Below are positions 49,801 to 63,300 of a stretch of DNA of 64,000 nucleotides, piece by piece. The DNA comes from Holtermannia corniformis. Its lineage: Eukaryota; Basidiomycota; Tremellomycetes; Holtermanniales. Under the pieces are notes generated by a model. The model did no database searches and was not told the origin of the DNA. It saw only the letters and a program-made list of their open reading frames with translations. Made by a program: the position numbers and the translations under genes. The DNA lies in the NCBI GenBank assembly GCA_001599935.1, contig BCIJ01000024.1:186001-250000 (forward strand). Direction: 5' to 3'. Position 1 is the stretch's first letter. Every line of letters starts with the position of its first letter.

Positions 49801-49987
49801 GCTGCATGCCACCAATGCTCTGCCAAGGTCGGTCGACTTCTACGTTTGCTCGCGGAACCACTGACGATACTGCAGCGCGTCAACGTGCTTCAATTCCCTC
49901 AAATTGGGCACGTATTCAAACTACGAGACGCTGCGAGCCAAGCTGCTGTACGCGATGGAGGAAGGCGGCGGTTTCGGATTGGCCTAA
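37841..49987 (+). CDS. TOM1: giant HECT E3 ubiquitin ligase TOM1/HUWE1
   Basis: Twelve-kilobase gene coding roughly 3,600 residues by my estimate. N-terminus [13 protein letters not shown]. Armadillo-like DUF908/DUF913 ring segments span about 37.9-41.5 kb (for example [27 protein letters not shown]). A UBA domain lies at about 42,270-42,400 ([21 protein letters not shown]). Very acidic stretches occur at 44.5-45.3 kb. Two or three UBM/DUF4414 units are seen near 46.38-46.6 kb ([31 protein letters not shown]). The HECT domain runs from about 48.2 kb, with the catalytic cysteine in STCFN (codon 49886-49888) and the end EEGGGFGLA. Numerous 43-55 nt introns cluster in the 5' third and the HECT part; the middle has two long exons (to 44477 and to about 48580). 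Ligase for histones, ribosomal proteins and others in yeast. Confidence 0.96.
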
Positions 49988-50244
49988 GAGCTTTCGTGTA
50001 CATGATTTCGTTAGACTTTTGTACTTTAACAGGCATGCATCTCCTCGTCAGCTGTCGGAAGCACGCAGCTGTCCCGTCCACTCCTTGGTGCTGACATTCA
50101 ACTGTCAGCTGGCACTGAAAGCCCTGCGCAGCTTGCTTACCCCATTTGCACCAGTCGACTGACGCACCGCGCAAATGCAAACAGTTCTTCTTCCCCAGAG
50201 AACATTGCTAATGAGCCCAGGTCGGCGACGGGAACGCCCTAAGG

Positions 50245-52018
50245 TCAATCAACCTTGCAATGATGCAATGAAAATGCACTGACAAGCTCGTCCAGGTCTG
50301 CAGAGTGCCGTGGTCAGCGATGACACCATACTGTGCAGACCACTCACTGTCCAGCTGTGCGTTTGATGCCTGTAAAGTAGGAGCCTCGCCTTCAGCACTA
50401 AAGATCCGGTGGATCGGTAGTTCCGAAGATATGAAGATACGAGTCTGCAAAGTGAAACCCGCCCGTGAGACTTGATTGGACCTTGAACCGAACTCACCTT
50501 GCTTTCATAACACGCTAGCAACAACTTGTGAGTACAGGTGATCAGCTGGATGGCTCACTAACCATCAATGAATGTGATGAATCGTCGTGCCTCATCGTGT
50601 AAGCGCACGGTCACATGGGTTCCAGCTACATACCATGTCTTTCTGATTCAACCCCATGCGTGGCACGTCCTCTACAAAGACTGTGTTGAAAGTTTGGGTG
50701 ACCTCGAGATAATCAGCGGCACTAAGCGGCCGCCCGCACAGCTCTTCGAAAGTGAAACGCGCCACATGTTTCGTCGACCGGGGCACGTTGATCTCCCGAC
50801 CCCAAACTTCGAGTTTGCGGTTGTCGACGACATGATCGTCTTCGGCATCGGTCGACGTCAGCCCGTGAAACAACTTGACCATCTCAGATCGCGTCTCATC
50901 ATTGAGCGGGTCAAAGTAGACCTTGCTGAGTGCCCGGGGTAATCTCCGATAATCTACAGCGTCAACCTCGTCGAGCCGCAGCGTGACAAGCCTACCTGTG
51001 CCCGAGTTGAGATCAATGACTTGGAAGCGGTCTTTGATAAGCTGAATGGCGGGAAGGAAGCTGGACCGCTGTATGCCATTGAGGTAAAGCTCGTCGGGAT
51101 GACGACTGCTGTTGCATCAGTTGCTTGGCGGATACAGCTGACGTGCTACCCGCTTGGATGTCATGACGCAGACAACCCCATATGACATCAAACGCTCAAG
51201 CAGCTGACGTAGAATCATCGCCGTCACTATGTCTGTGACCTAGACGGCAGGCGTGAGCGTAAACGAGTGACAATTTCCGCTACTACACGACTTGCCTGAA
51301 ATTCATCAAAGCACAAGATGCGTGCTTCTTGAGCAAGCTGGCGAGCCACTTCAGGTGTTGCGTCCATGGCATGCTCTCGACCCAGAGCAGCGTATTTAGC
51401 TTGTACGCTGTGCTGGCGATGAAGTACGTCCAGCATGAACGCATGGAAATGGATCCGTTTCGCGTGAGATTTCAGATGGGTAGGCAGAGTGTCCAGAAAC
51501 AGGTCCATGAGCATGGTTTTCCCGGTTCCGACGTCTCCATAGAGGTAGATGCCTTTCGGTACATCAGACATGGCAATGGCACGGGGAGGTGTCATTGAAT
51601 GCCCAAACAGCCTAGCAAGCTAGCAGCTGCCTTCAGCCGGGGCAGATGACAGGTGAGCAAGTTCACTCACCCATGTGGATGTCGGGACCTTGACAGCGTC
51701 AGGTAGTGGGGGAGGGTGATAATCCTGTAGTTCCGTATTCAAAGCTTGCAGCTTCTTCATGATCTCTTCTTGATGCTCGTCTGTGCGAAGAAGTCCTCGA
51801 TTGACTAGCGCCCGGTAATGAGTCTCGAGATCTGGGATCGTCAGGCCACCACGAGCAGAGCCAGCGCAGCAACGCTACGGACCCGGGTTGCCCTGCTTGA
51901 GGAGGCCCACAGTTTCCTGTGCAGCACTACTGGACGATGTAGCATACCGCACATGACGCCTCACAGCTGCAAAAGTTCGTGCTCCTGTATGCAAAGTCCG
52001 CCGTTGAGTCTTGCACAT
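50245..52018 (-). CDS. AFG1: AFG1/LACE1-type mitochondrial AAA ATPase
   Basis: Matrix AAA ATPase that helps remove mitochondrially encoded inner-membrane subunits. Start chosen at 52018 because MCKTQRRTLHTGARTFAAV is a strong basic presequence; an ATG at 52093 would lengthen it. The family opening LETHYRALVNRGLLRTDEHQEE follows an intron, then LFGHSM, Walker A GDVGTGKTMLMDLF, Walker B ILCFDEFQ, a downstream REINVPRSTKHVARFTFEELCGRPLSAADYLEV segment, RRFITFIDACYESK, LFISSELP and a C-terminal DELVSAFSLHH. At least seven short introns. The stop is read at 50245-50247. Divergent from the LAMTOR2-like gene (169 bp). Confidence 0.9.
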
Positions 52019-52187
52019 GCAAGTCAGCACTTGGCGCGGCGGCACGGCGCGTATGACTACGCTCATTCTCCGGTTGACAACACCGTCCAACACTGTCTAC
52101 AGGGCGAAACGTTGGATTGCGTGCATCACGTGACCTGTCTGTTGTTTGGCCCCTGTCGACGCTCAGACCTCATCTTCCACGACATCA

Positions 52188-52826
52188 TGCTCTTCTCACC
52201 TCTCAGGATCCACTCGTTCCTCCAAGAGCTCCTATCGTTTGATCACGAGACCGGTGACGGCCTTCACACTGCACTACTGCTGGTGCCGCAAGGACAGCTC
52301 CTCGCCTGCGCATCGACCCCCTATCTGCAGTCGACAGTGGATGACATCTCGTCAGTTGATCCGCACGGGTCAGAGACGGACAGCGATGTTGGCGAGTCGG
52401 AGGACGTTGATGATTTAGAAGACGAAGACGCCGATGATGAACCATGGTTGGACGCACCAGAAAGGCTTCGTCTGCTGCAGGGCCTCGCGTCGCAATGGGA
52501 GGATGACGAGTCTCCACGTGTGGAGTGTGAAGTGGGTTGAAGCTTGCATGGTTTGCGCGTCGCTGATGGCTTTTACGCAGCTCGGACGCTTGCTGCTCGT
52601 GCCGATCAAATTGCCGGCACCTGAAACGCTTTCAGCGAGTGCGCCGTTGCCTACCTTGTCGCCGACCGACACTCCATCTTTCATCCTCGCTCTGAATGCA
52701 TCTTCTCGGACGCAATGGTCGGAATTGATGAAACATGTATGCAAAGCAATGCTTACATATAGGTCAAGCACTGAACCAACACAGGGCGATACATTCATGC
52801 GTAACTGGCAAGCTCTGGTCGACTAG
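52188..52826 (+). CDS. roadblock/LAMTOR2-like small protein
   Basis: Starts MLFSPLRIHSFLQELLSF and continues HTALLLVPQGQLLACAS, the pattern of the first helix and strands of LAMTOR2/p14 roadblock proteins, which scaffold Rag GTPases on the vacuole or lysosome. An acidic insert (ESEDVDDLEDEDADDE) follows, then LRLLQGLASQWEDD, an intron (gtgggt donor, acgcag acceptor) and LGRLLLVPIKLP and FILALNASSRTQWSELMKHV, matching the second half of the fold. The frame is open to a TAG at 52824-52826; a 26-nt gtatgc...tatag segment near the end is probably not spliced. Family call is by pattern only. The acidic insert is not usual. Confidence 0.62.
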
Positions 52827-55800
52827 CGATGCAATTCGTCATTGTACCTCCAATCTCCGGTGACGCACGCGTCCATTAACGCAAGAGAATGGAGATGAGC
52901 GGGTAGCGGTCGTTCTGCCTGACTCCAGCGATGCGCAGCGAGCACCCGCAGGTGGTGTAAGCTATCGATCAACCCATCTCGGTGATCCTTGTCGTGCCAT
53001 GCGTCGGTGGCAGACAGCAGATGAATGCTTAGTGCCGTTTGTTGGGCTGCTGGGCTTGATCCCATGAAGAGCGAAAAGGTATCGATGGGATAAATGATCG
53101 TCGCAGGCTCGTTCGCCGCGAGCGTGACGGGCCTGATAGGTAGGCGATAGGGGTGGTGCACTGCGTAACCGTCGTGTCGACCGCTACTGAGCTGTGCAGT
53201 TGTGCTTGTAATGGATGACGGGGCTTGCGATTGAGCGTGAGGATGCCGCAGCGGTCCGTCTAATTCAATTCCAACCGTCACGCAAAGAACACATAGCCGA
53301 GAGGGGGTCCGTGCATCGTGGACTAGGTCCAGCCATGCTGAGAAATGCGTCAGTCAGTTTGTAGCACATAGATGAATGGTCTCACCTCTCAACATTGTAG
53401 TTGTGGGAGTGGCGGCCAGGGCCACAATGATGGTGCTGCTTGCAATGGCACAGCTGACGGCAACTTCGTATACCTTAGCGACGACATCTTGCTCGGTGCA
53501 AGTTGCGCGAGATACGTGCAAAGTCTTGCAAACCAATCGTTCCCCGAGGCCATCGACGCACGATATGTTGAGAAGCTCGCGTTCAGCATGCCAAGTGTAG
53601 GTGCAGTGCAAGGAAGTAGTATGTTGCAATGGATCATGAGACAGCGTCGGCCATCCCAGAGAGAACTGAGGGGTCACCGTTGGGTTTGATCGTGCCCTTG
53701 TAAGGCTGAAGGCAGGGTTCTGGGAGAATCCACCCGCGGTACGGGTCGACCTCGAGACGACGCCAACGATCGGCAGGTGACAGCGATTGTACACATCAAA
53801 GGCGATCTGAGTGAGCGAACCCGTCGTGGAAGGGCCCGGTATCAGATGAAGGATAACATCTTCGGGAAGATCCGTTGTTGACGCGAAAACGTCTTGCGCA
53901 ACGTCCAACAATTGTCTGGGGCTATTTGACGGCAGAACAACGTAGACGACAAGCCAACGGGTGTTGCGCGACTCGGTTGCAAGACCAGCTAGAAGTGTAA
54001 GCGACAAACAGAAGTATCGTCACTCACCGATTCGACTACTCCAAGGCATACCTATGTCGATGATCGGCTGATGAGTAGCGTGTTCGCCCAGATGATACGC
54101 CTGTGTACGTTGAACACGAGTGGACAACAAATAGGTTGAATGCTCACCTCATAAGTTTGTGACATCCGCGTCATGAAGTCGAGACCATCAAACAAGCTCT
54201 GATCTCGTTCATCGGTGCATATCCAAGTCGCCGTGATGTCTTTGGCACCGCTCATTGGGGCGAGTCCCATTTCGCGCCAGAACAAAAGCGCGTCTCCATT
54301 GGTGACAAGACAGTCACCTATGTACCCAACGGCGAACCGAGGGGCATTGACCATACGGAGCGCGCCTTCGTGTGCGGATCGGCGACTGTGTGTTGAGCTG
54401 GTCCGCCTGCGGGTTTTCGTCGGCGAGGGATTGCCTGTTTCCTGTCATCTATAGTAATGGTATTTGATCTGAAGACCTACCGGCGAGTTCATGATAGGCT
54501 TGCAGTGTGAGCGAGTCTGATAACAGTGGCTGTGACAAAGGGATCGCTCGCGACGTGATTGGACCTCCGGTCAGGACGCTACAAAACGCATTGTTCCATA
54601 CAGCTTCTCTGACAAGAAGTTGCAAGACGTCATGGTCCGGAGCTCTGGCAGCAGGTATGGGTGAGAGCGGAGGGGAAGGGGGAGCCCCCGGAAACGGGTA
54701 AACGTCCTTGTCACAGCGAACGGTCTGCAAGTGCAGTGCTGCGTCCCATGTCAAGGCAAAGGCGTTGATGTCGAAGTTCGGCTCGGTGTTCAGCCACAAT
54801 AGCTCGCTCACAAGGCAGCGGTGACCTTGATGGTTGAACTCGAATCCTACGCCGTGTTCGTTGGCAACACGTGAGGGAACTGACACCTCCGCTGCAACAG
54901 TGGCCGTGTTCGAGTCAGGGGTTTGCGGGGGTGTCGGTTCCGACGAGGGCGCTCGTGGGGTGGTCGGAGTCGGTAGTCGTAGTTGTTGATTGAGCCATGG
55001 TGCTACTGGCAGGACGTGCGATGCTTGAGTCCCGAGAACACTTGCTCGTAAACGCCTGATAAGAGATGGTCGAAGGGCGTCCTTTGAAGCGGCAACTCCA
55101 TTTGCCACCTCTCGCCGATATCGCGAGTGCAGACCGTAGCTCTGCCCAGACAAAGGAAGTGGGACGTATCGCGCCACACCGCGGAAATTGTTGACACTCG
55201 GAGCATCGACCTGCAGAGAACGGGGTGGCGATACGAGTCTTGGCCTCGTGTCCATAGCGGTCGCCTCCGCACAGAACGGACGGCGCGGAATATCACTGTG
55301 AAATCGCAACGGGCTGACTTCGTTTGGATGTGGCGAAGTTGCATGTTGCATGACTGGTGTGTCCATGGGTGGATCCACTGACTGCGTGTCGTTGACAACG
55401 GCCGTTGGCGGCTTGATGTCGGGAGCGTCGCACCCGGGCGTTGGCGCATCGAAAAAATCGAAGTCTGTCTCCGTGATGGCAGCAATTCCAATTTCCTGCG
55501 TTGGAAACACTTTGGGTGCCTGCTCGGAGGGGATCAAACCCGCGGACACATGGTGCTCGACTGCGTCGACGATCATATGATCGTCCGCAGTTTGTGGTTC
55601 AGCTTGAACGATCGGATCCAGCCCTCCCATCACCTCTTCTGCCGGACCGGGAGACGAAGCAGCGGAAAAGAGATCGTCATCGCTGCCATCGGCGAGCATC
55701 ATGGCGATTGTGTCGTCAACTGTGTTGCGAACGTTTTGCGGTTGTTCGTCGAGTTGTGGCAGCGGAGTATCGATCCCATCGTTGGGCTCATCCATCCGGG

Positions 55801-56980
55801 CGCAGGCATCAAATATAGCTGAAGACTCGTTTGCCAGAGAGCCGACCTCTGGCGCTCGTAGAGTTGTCACAGCTGAGCTACTAAAGCCACCCGAATCGAC
55901 TACTTCGTCCTCGGCTAGGTGATCGGGCCAGATAGCGAGTACACCCTCCGCCGGGTTATCAGGGGATTCTTGCGCCTGACGTGGCTTCTGGTTCGAGAAG
56001 GGACACCAAAAAACGCTCCATTCCCACTCGGCGGTCTCAGACTGCGGATGTCCTTCACGCAAGGATTGCAACGAAGATATCAAACGCGCTCGGTCCGCCG
56101 GTGATGGATCCAGCGATGCGACGTAGTGAGCAACGGTATCGGACGGTGTAAGCTTGTAGCCTTTCCCTCTTGAGAATAGGCGGTTACGCTGCAGAAAGCC
56201 CTGACGGGTGGATGGACGAGGTGAGATGATCAGGAGGAGAGTTGTGTCAGTGATGGGCATCAGGTCGATTCTATAAAGACTTTCAGTGCCTGTGGGAACG
56301 TGTGACTGAAAGCACGTACTGATGCTCCCGAGACATCCCTATAGGCCAACGACCTTCCCATGACGCTAAACGGGCGAAGATTGCTTGCGCAAGGATATCC
56401 CATGTCGTTTGCAATGCACGAGCTGCCAAAGCCCCGCAGCCGCCTCCAATACACAGACTCTCGAGCTGCGTCAACGAGTGTGTCGAGCCGTTTACAGGAA
56501 GAGAGCTGGCCCGGCAATGGCAACTGCAAGACGCATGTCTCTGAGAACAGGGCACGATGTCGCTTGGCTGGAGAGTGCGCAAGATTGGGTTATGCTCTGA
56601 TTGTCATGTCAGTATCTCACGATTACTTCTATAGCCTGCTCACCTTGCAACCCCACTACTGCAGCGGGAGCGTGCTGTTCGCCTTGACAGGTGAACACCC
56701 AAAGCTCTGACCGTCCGGACACGGTGGTCACGCCCGCTGCTCGAAGCGAGCTTGGTGACACAATAGCGGCACAGGTTCGGAGTAACAAGGTCTTGTCGAC
56801 CGACCCTGGAGGCGTTGTCGAATCGTTCCCGGCATTGATCGACTGCCATGCCTCGAAGAGATGATTGCGTGGTGTGGCGGGTGACAAGGCCCTCTCGTCG
56901 GTAAATCGACGGACATGCAAGATGTTATTCGGTTCGAGCAGCTCGATACGCCAGTGACCTTTGATGATGTTGTCGGCCAT
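52823..56980 (-). CDS. MED13: Mediator subunit 13 (CDK8 module)
   Basis: Large subunit of the CDK8 kinase module (yeast Ssn2/Srb9) that links it to core Mediator. Start at 56980 (MADNIIKGHWRIELLEPNNIL). The N-terminal domain is followed by a large exon from 56260 (MPITDTTLLLIISP...) with the conserved acidic DFDFFDAP motif in its middle, long disordered Pro/Ser stretches and HRCLVSELLWL. The C-terminal PIWI-like half includes WICTDERDQSLFDGLDF, RWLVVYVVLPS, LPIVGVVSRS, YTWHAERELLNISCVDGLGE and ASSTIIVALAA. The last exon ends LPAHLHSLALMDACVTGDW. About seven short introns. Its stop (complement of CTA at 52823-52825) overlaps the stop of the convergent LAMTOR2-like gene. Confidence 0.87.
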
Positions 56981-57314
56981 GGCTGCTGGGTGCTGGCGTT
57001 CGGCCTCAATCAAGAGTAACTTGGGCCTAGCACCAAGTATGGCATTTGTTAGCGTTGTGCTTGACGAGCCGTCACACAGCTAGCACATAACCTCCCTTAC
57101 CGTTGATTTAACCGCGACAAAGTTTAGCGTTCACGTGCCTCGACAAGCTCTGCTTCCTCCTCTCGACTACAATCTTCGAGGCGGCTTCACTGCATGCATG
57201 AACAACCCGATCAACGCTCATGCAGTGCAGGCAGCTGCGTGTCATGGTGCACTGAGAAATATTGCATGTCGTAATTGTCCGTTCAGCCTCTCTGGCGATG
57301 CAGTGCGAAAGCGA
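56981..57314. other. intergenic between glucan synthase and MED13
   Basis: 334 bp: the 3' end of the glucan synthase and promoter of MED13, both on the minus strand. Nothing else recognised. Confidence 0.4.
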
Positions 57315-60300
57315 TCACGGTTTGCTCTGCCATGTCTATCAGCATGCTTCGACGCTTTGTACGAGTCCGAAGCAGCTCACAAGTTGTTCTTTTCGGAAAA
57401 ATGTAAAGTAGCCAACGGGTATCGCAAGCGGCACGGCGGGTCAGTCAAGGCTCATGATGAGAAGGTGGAAGACCTACTTGGCATACGAGACACAGCCAGA
57501 ATGCCCATTCCTGTGTGCAGGTGTCAATCCCCGACCGTGGTTCGCCATGAAAAGTACTGACCTTGAGCGGGTTGTTTGCTCCTGTGCCACCGACGTCCCA
57601 CTTGGCCGGGTCAGGGAAGACGCCACCTGGTCCAACCTAAGGACGTATTAGGTCCTGCTTTCTTGTCGCCGTCATAGTAGCCATACCTTGTTGGGTGCGG
57701 TTGCCCGAGCGACCATCACGACAATGGAGCCGAGCATTTGAGCACCCGCTAGTGTTGCACATACGTGCAATCGAGACAAAGTCTGATTGAACGTCAGCAC
57801 ACTGCCTTGTTCTGGCGGACAACACTCACCTGCAGCAAAATCATGCCACTGAGCAGATAGCGGTCAGTTACTGCACGTCGCACATATCTCAGACTCACAG
57901 GCCGACTCCTTGGATCGCGTCAAGAACACCCAACCACAACCACAATGCCGTCGCACTAGTCGATGAGCGCGGTTCGAGGCCCCAGGGGAAGACTTACATG
58001 TACGGTCCAGCATCACCACCCCAAGGAATGTAGAGGGCGATACCAGAAACACCCCAGAACATCTGACACCATCGCGGGCAGCCGAGACCCACGGCAAACA
58101 CTGGGAGAAGCCAAGAGTGAATCTTTGCGTAGCCTGTAAAGCTTCAGCGCAGGTCAGACAGCACGATTGGACACTGACGAATCAGAATTCCCATCAAAAG
58201 ACCCCAGACGCCGATGAAGAAGATGGCAATCATGACAACGACTGCCCATGCGGGCACGCCGCCGTTGTTCCACAAGAAGCTCCAATTCCGTCCGCTGCGC
58301 GAAGTTAGCACAATGCTTGATAGTCACGCTGTACTCACTATGGCGCGCTAAGCCAGTACTACGGTAAAAGTGAGTACTCGAAAGTAGGTACATACACGGC
58401 ACTGACGTTGCGAAGAACCTCGGAAATCATGAACCAAATGACAAGCTTCCTGCGGGCGAGCGTCTTGAAGAAGTTGGGTACATAGGGCGGGATCTGTAGG
58501 CATCAGCACTTTTCTGTTCGGCGCCTGACAACTCACTTGACGGTAGTAATCCGGGAGACCGCGGAACATGACATAGGCAAAACTCAAGCTCATCACCGCC
58601 AAAGGCCACACAATGTACATGACAGCACGAGGTGCCTGGTACACATCGGGATCCTTGCCGTTGAGCGAAGCACCCCAGTACCACAGGGCCGACACTGTTA
58701 TGATCAGCTACTATTGTTGGCTCATCTTCGTCACTTACCCCAGATCTGCTGCAATCCCTGCACAATGCAGGCGCGTAAAATCCACACTTCGGTTGCAGCG
58801 CCAGCCTCTTCACCAAAGTTGAGCCCGAAAAACAAGAAGCCAGCCGCCGACGCGACACCGTAGCCTGCAATCATGTTAGCTGAGCACTTGTCTCGACGCT
58901 GCAACTTACACCAGGTCGCCACCGAGGTGATCGTCTTTTGCGGAGGGATGAAGACGCCATGCAACGACGGAAGCCCGATGAGGAAGAAAGCAATGGCAAA
59001 ACTGCACACCGCGTCAGCGCACAACACAATGTCGAGGAATACACACATGAGCCACGGCACAGTCAGAACCCATACTGAAGGGCGCATGCGGAACAGCGTG
59101 TACCATACAATTGAAGCAACGAAGAAGATTGCACCAATGATGTAAAGGTCCACCGCGGTTTGCGTGTTGTTACCGGTGAGCAAGGTCAATTGGAACGAGG
59201 TCTAAGATGTTTCAGTGATGTTGCCAGGCGATGATTGCAGTCCGACTTACGGCACTAAGGAGCTACACCGACGGAATCGTGATCAGCCCTCATAAAGCAC
59301 TCCACACCACTACACACCTGTCCGAATGAGATGATGATGGTGTACAATGGCCAGCCAGCGATAGAACGCTGCATGAAGATCTGCAAGCGCGTCATGCTGG
59401 CGTCTTGTCCCGGTTCGTCGTAGTTTTGATCGCCATAGCCATCTGGTGGTGATTCGTGGGTACCCATCGAATAAGGAGCTATAGGGAGATCGTTGGTGAC
59501 TGCCAGACGGTCAAGTTGCGTCGAAAGACGCAGAAACAGTGCTCACATTCTGGGCGATACCCGTCCACCATGCTAGGTGCGCGCGAGTTCATGAAAGAGT
59601 CTCGTGACGATTTGACACTCATCGCTGCACGCCATGAGCAATTACCACGACAAGTCAAAGCGGAACGTACAAGACATCTTCTCGCGCTTGACTTCCGTGA
59701 AGAAGGCCTTTTCGCTCTTCATCAAGAATTTCTCAATGCAGAGATCTCCCTTCGAGTTGTCCGCAGACAAGTTTTGTAATCTTTGTACGAAAGATTGCGC
59801 AACCTCCCCATCGGCGTCGGTAAACTGAGCGCAAGATCAGTAGGACAAAGCACGTATCACCAGCGCACTCACTGTTTCGATGGCCTTGTTCAGTGGCGAC
59901 GAGCTGCCCTTCTCATCCATAATCGAGGAGATGGAGTCGAACGATGAAGCGCGAGAGTGAGTTGTGAAAGGCCGGTTGGGAGCAACATTGCCGTTCAGAC
60001 TGTCCATGCTCTGGCGATGCTCGAGGAAAGGGTCCTTGACACCCTTGGCCTGGCGTGCGATCTGACGGTTCGCAGCAGCCAAAAAGTTGTCGTAGGACTG
60101 CGATCCATTCGGATCCCGTCCAGCAGAAAAGTTGGAGCCGACCGCTGTGGTGTCGCCCATATCAGAGCTGGCCTGGGAATGGTAACGCTCCGAGCCCTCT
60201 TCATCCTCGTAGATGTCATCGCCGTGAGGGCTATAGCCGTCGCCTCGCAGATGGAAGTTTGCCTGCTTGCGTCCGGGACCGCCGTGCTCGCCCTCATGTC

Positions 60301-63300
60301 CACCCGCATTGGGATCCTCATCATAGAACGACTCCGCAGAGGAGCGGTGGGACTGCCTCCTCGCCCGATCGTCGTCCCCAGCTTGATCACCCTCGAACCG
60401 ACGGTGATACAATGCGCCCGACGCACTGAGCTGGTTCGGGTTGAAGTTGTCCTGCGGCTGTACATCATTCAATCGCTGGTCTTGTTGACCAAGAGGACTG
60501 CTTGGGGTACCAGGTGATCCAGGCTGCGAGTCGGGCGTTTGGGCGCCTGATCGCTGGCTCCAATCGATACGCTGGATGCTCGACGAGCTGTAGCCTTGCT
60601 GCGAGTACAGGCTGCCGGGTTCCGGGACGTGGGCATCATCGTACGCCCAAGCATTCTCGCCGGCGGTAGCGCGGCTGACAACGATACTGCGGCGTTGGAA
60701 ATCTTCAAGTCGCTGACGCCACTCCACGACAGGGAACCGCTGCACGGCAGATCGGGCACGCAGAATGGCGCGTTCCTCGTCTGTAGACTTCAAGGCGAGT
60801 TTGATCGTCTTGGTCAATTGCGACAACATGTGTACCGTGGCACTACTTTCGACCGGGAACCACTGTGGATTGTCAGCGGTCATCAAGAAGAAGGGCCGTT
60901 ACGTACCCAACCCGGCATCAAGCCAAGACCACCAAGACGTGCACCAACACCAAGAGCACCCTTGCGCCCGAATTCTACCGCGACAAGACCGAAAGGCTCG
61001 TCACGAGATGGAATCAAGGCAAAGTCGGCCCCACTGAAGAGGTATGGCGGTAGCGAGGTGAATTCGGGTTTGGAGAAAACGCGGTCGGGGTACATCTCCA
61101 TGAGGCGGGCGAGCTTTTCGGCAGCGAAGCGACCGTACAAGTCGATGACGGGCCCGACGCAGATGAGCTGAATTTTGGGCTTCTTGTCAAGCCTGATGGC
61201 GTCAGTATGTCCACTCGAGCCAATCACAGTACTTACAGCGAGGGCATGACATCGGCAATCAGATCAACGCCCTTCTGTTTCGACCAACGTCCAACGAAAA
61301 CAAAGAGCTGAATCTCAAGTCAGCATGCGCATCCCTTACGTCCGTTGCAACTTACATCGGCAGTGGGATCCTGCTTGATGCCAGCCCATTCCTGTGCCAA
61401 CCGCTTTTGTTCTGGCCGCTTTGCCTCGGACTCCTCGTCGACAGTGATCTTGTCCACGGCCATTGGCTGGGCTTCGAGTGCGGCGATGTCGGTAGGATCC
61501 GGATTAGGCAGTGAATCAATGTTGCGCAAAGTCCAAAGGGCGGGGTACCTAGCCCAACTGCGTTTACCGTACTTGTCGGACACACCAGCGACACCGATAC
61601 TCTTTTGATGGTGACTGATGAAGCTCGCCGCAGCGTGGAGCAGGTTGAAGGTGTTGCCGAATTGCACGTACTTGCTGCAGATCTCCTTGGGGATGTTGAA
61701 AGCCGCACAAACTTCCTTCATCTCATCCTTGGTGCGAAGGGGCCAGAGACCCTGGAATTCGGCATTGTGGAGCGACAAGCAGACCGGCACAACCTTGGGC
61801 AGGAGGTACAAAGGTGCGAGTGCGCCGTGATAGTCGTTGATGTGATAGATGTCGATGACCGGGTTGCGCCGAATGGCCTCCGCGATAGCTTGATTCCATG
61901 TCGAGTAGAAGATAGCAGAGCTGAGATCGTCCATTCGTTGCGGGTAGGGGTCAGACTTTGTCTGCGCGCGGAAGACGGGACTGTCAAGGATGACATATGT
62001 GATGTTATCCACGACATGCAGCTCGACTTCGATGAGGTATGGTTCGCCAAAGATGATGACCTCGATCGGCTCGGCATATTCTCCCTGTGGATACTCGAGA
62101 TCCTTGACTTTCGGAATCACCCAGATGAGATCAACATCAGACATGGCTTTGCCCATGAGTGTCGACATGACACCGAGCCCACCAATCTTGACTTTGAGCT
62201 TCCAATCGAGAATCTCGTATTCAAGCGTTGCGATGAGCACCTTGCGGCGCTTGGAAGGGATCTCGGGCCACCCTATGAGTTTGGCGGGCGTGCTGTGCTT
62301 GCCAGCTTTCTCGTTGACGGGTACGACAGCGGCACCAGTAGTTGCCATTGTCATTTCCTTCTTATCCGCGCCGATTGGGAAATAGTTGGTCTCTTTCGTT
62401 GGCTTGATACCCCACTTGTTCACCTTGATGGCGTAGAACGAGTATCGGAACACGGCAGCGGCAATGAACGCCGTGATGAGGGGTATGGCAACGAGCAGAG
62501 CAAAGAGGATAATGCTGACGTTCTGGTGACCGATCGGCGTTACTGACCAAGCTCCAGTCTTGTCGTTGACGTTGAGTGTCCATGCGAGATAAGGACTGGG
62601 CGGCAGCGACATGTTGAGGTAGTTGGGCGATAGCGCGTTGGGGGGCAGCCGGTCGATGATGCCGTCGCCATCGGCGTCACCGTAGAAGTAGTCGTCAAAG
62701 CCAAAGACGTTGAGCTGCACATAAGAAGGCCATGATGCCATCAACGGTATCGACCAGTCGCCGTTGTCGTTGTCAAAGTCGGAATCAATGCCAAGATCAA
62801 AGCCCCAGTTGTTGAACGAGCCGCGAGCCAGCAACTGCGGCCAGCGTCTTTGTCCACTGTAATCCACGTCGCCATGCACAATGTGGGTCGCCGATTGAGC
62901 AATTGAGGACCAGTATTGCACCTGGATGTGCTGACCATCCCACCATTTCTTGTCAAAGGTCGAGTCAGGGACGGTCGTGGCGGTACCGTCATAATCTTGC
63001 CAATCCGACCACTCCTGGCCGTAGGTGCCAGAGTAGCGGAATCGGTCGGCACCGTATGCAGTGTGGTTGAGCGTGTAGGCGCCATCCACCTTGCTCAGCA
63101 GGGTCGAGCTGTAGTCTGCTTCCTCGGGCCACACCATTGGATTGTCGATCGTCCCCTTGCGCAACATCAAGTGATCACGCGAGTTGGTTGTAATGTCAGC
63201 AGCGTCCGCGCGGGGATTGTCGATGATGATGTCGTAAATGCCATCGGGCGCATTCTGGATTGTTGCCGACCACACCCAATGCGACGGTGCCACAGCGCCA

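Noticed and set aside
61605..62546. Plus-strand open frame of 313 residues opposite the glucan synthase
   Set aside because: It mirrors the codon structure of the conserved GT5 coding region on the other strand; no domain of its own.
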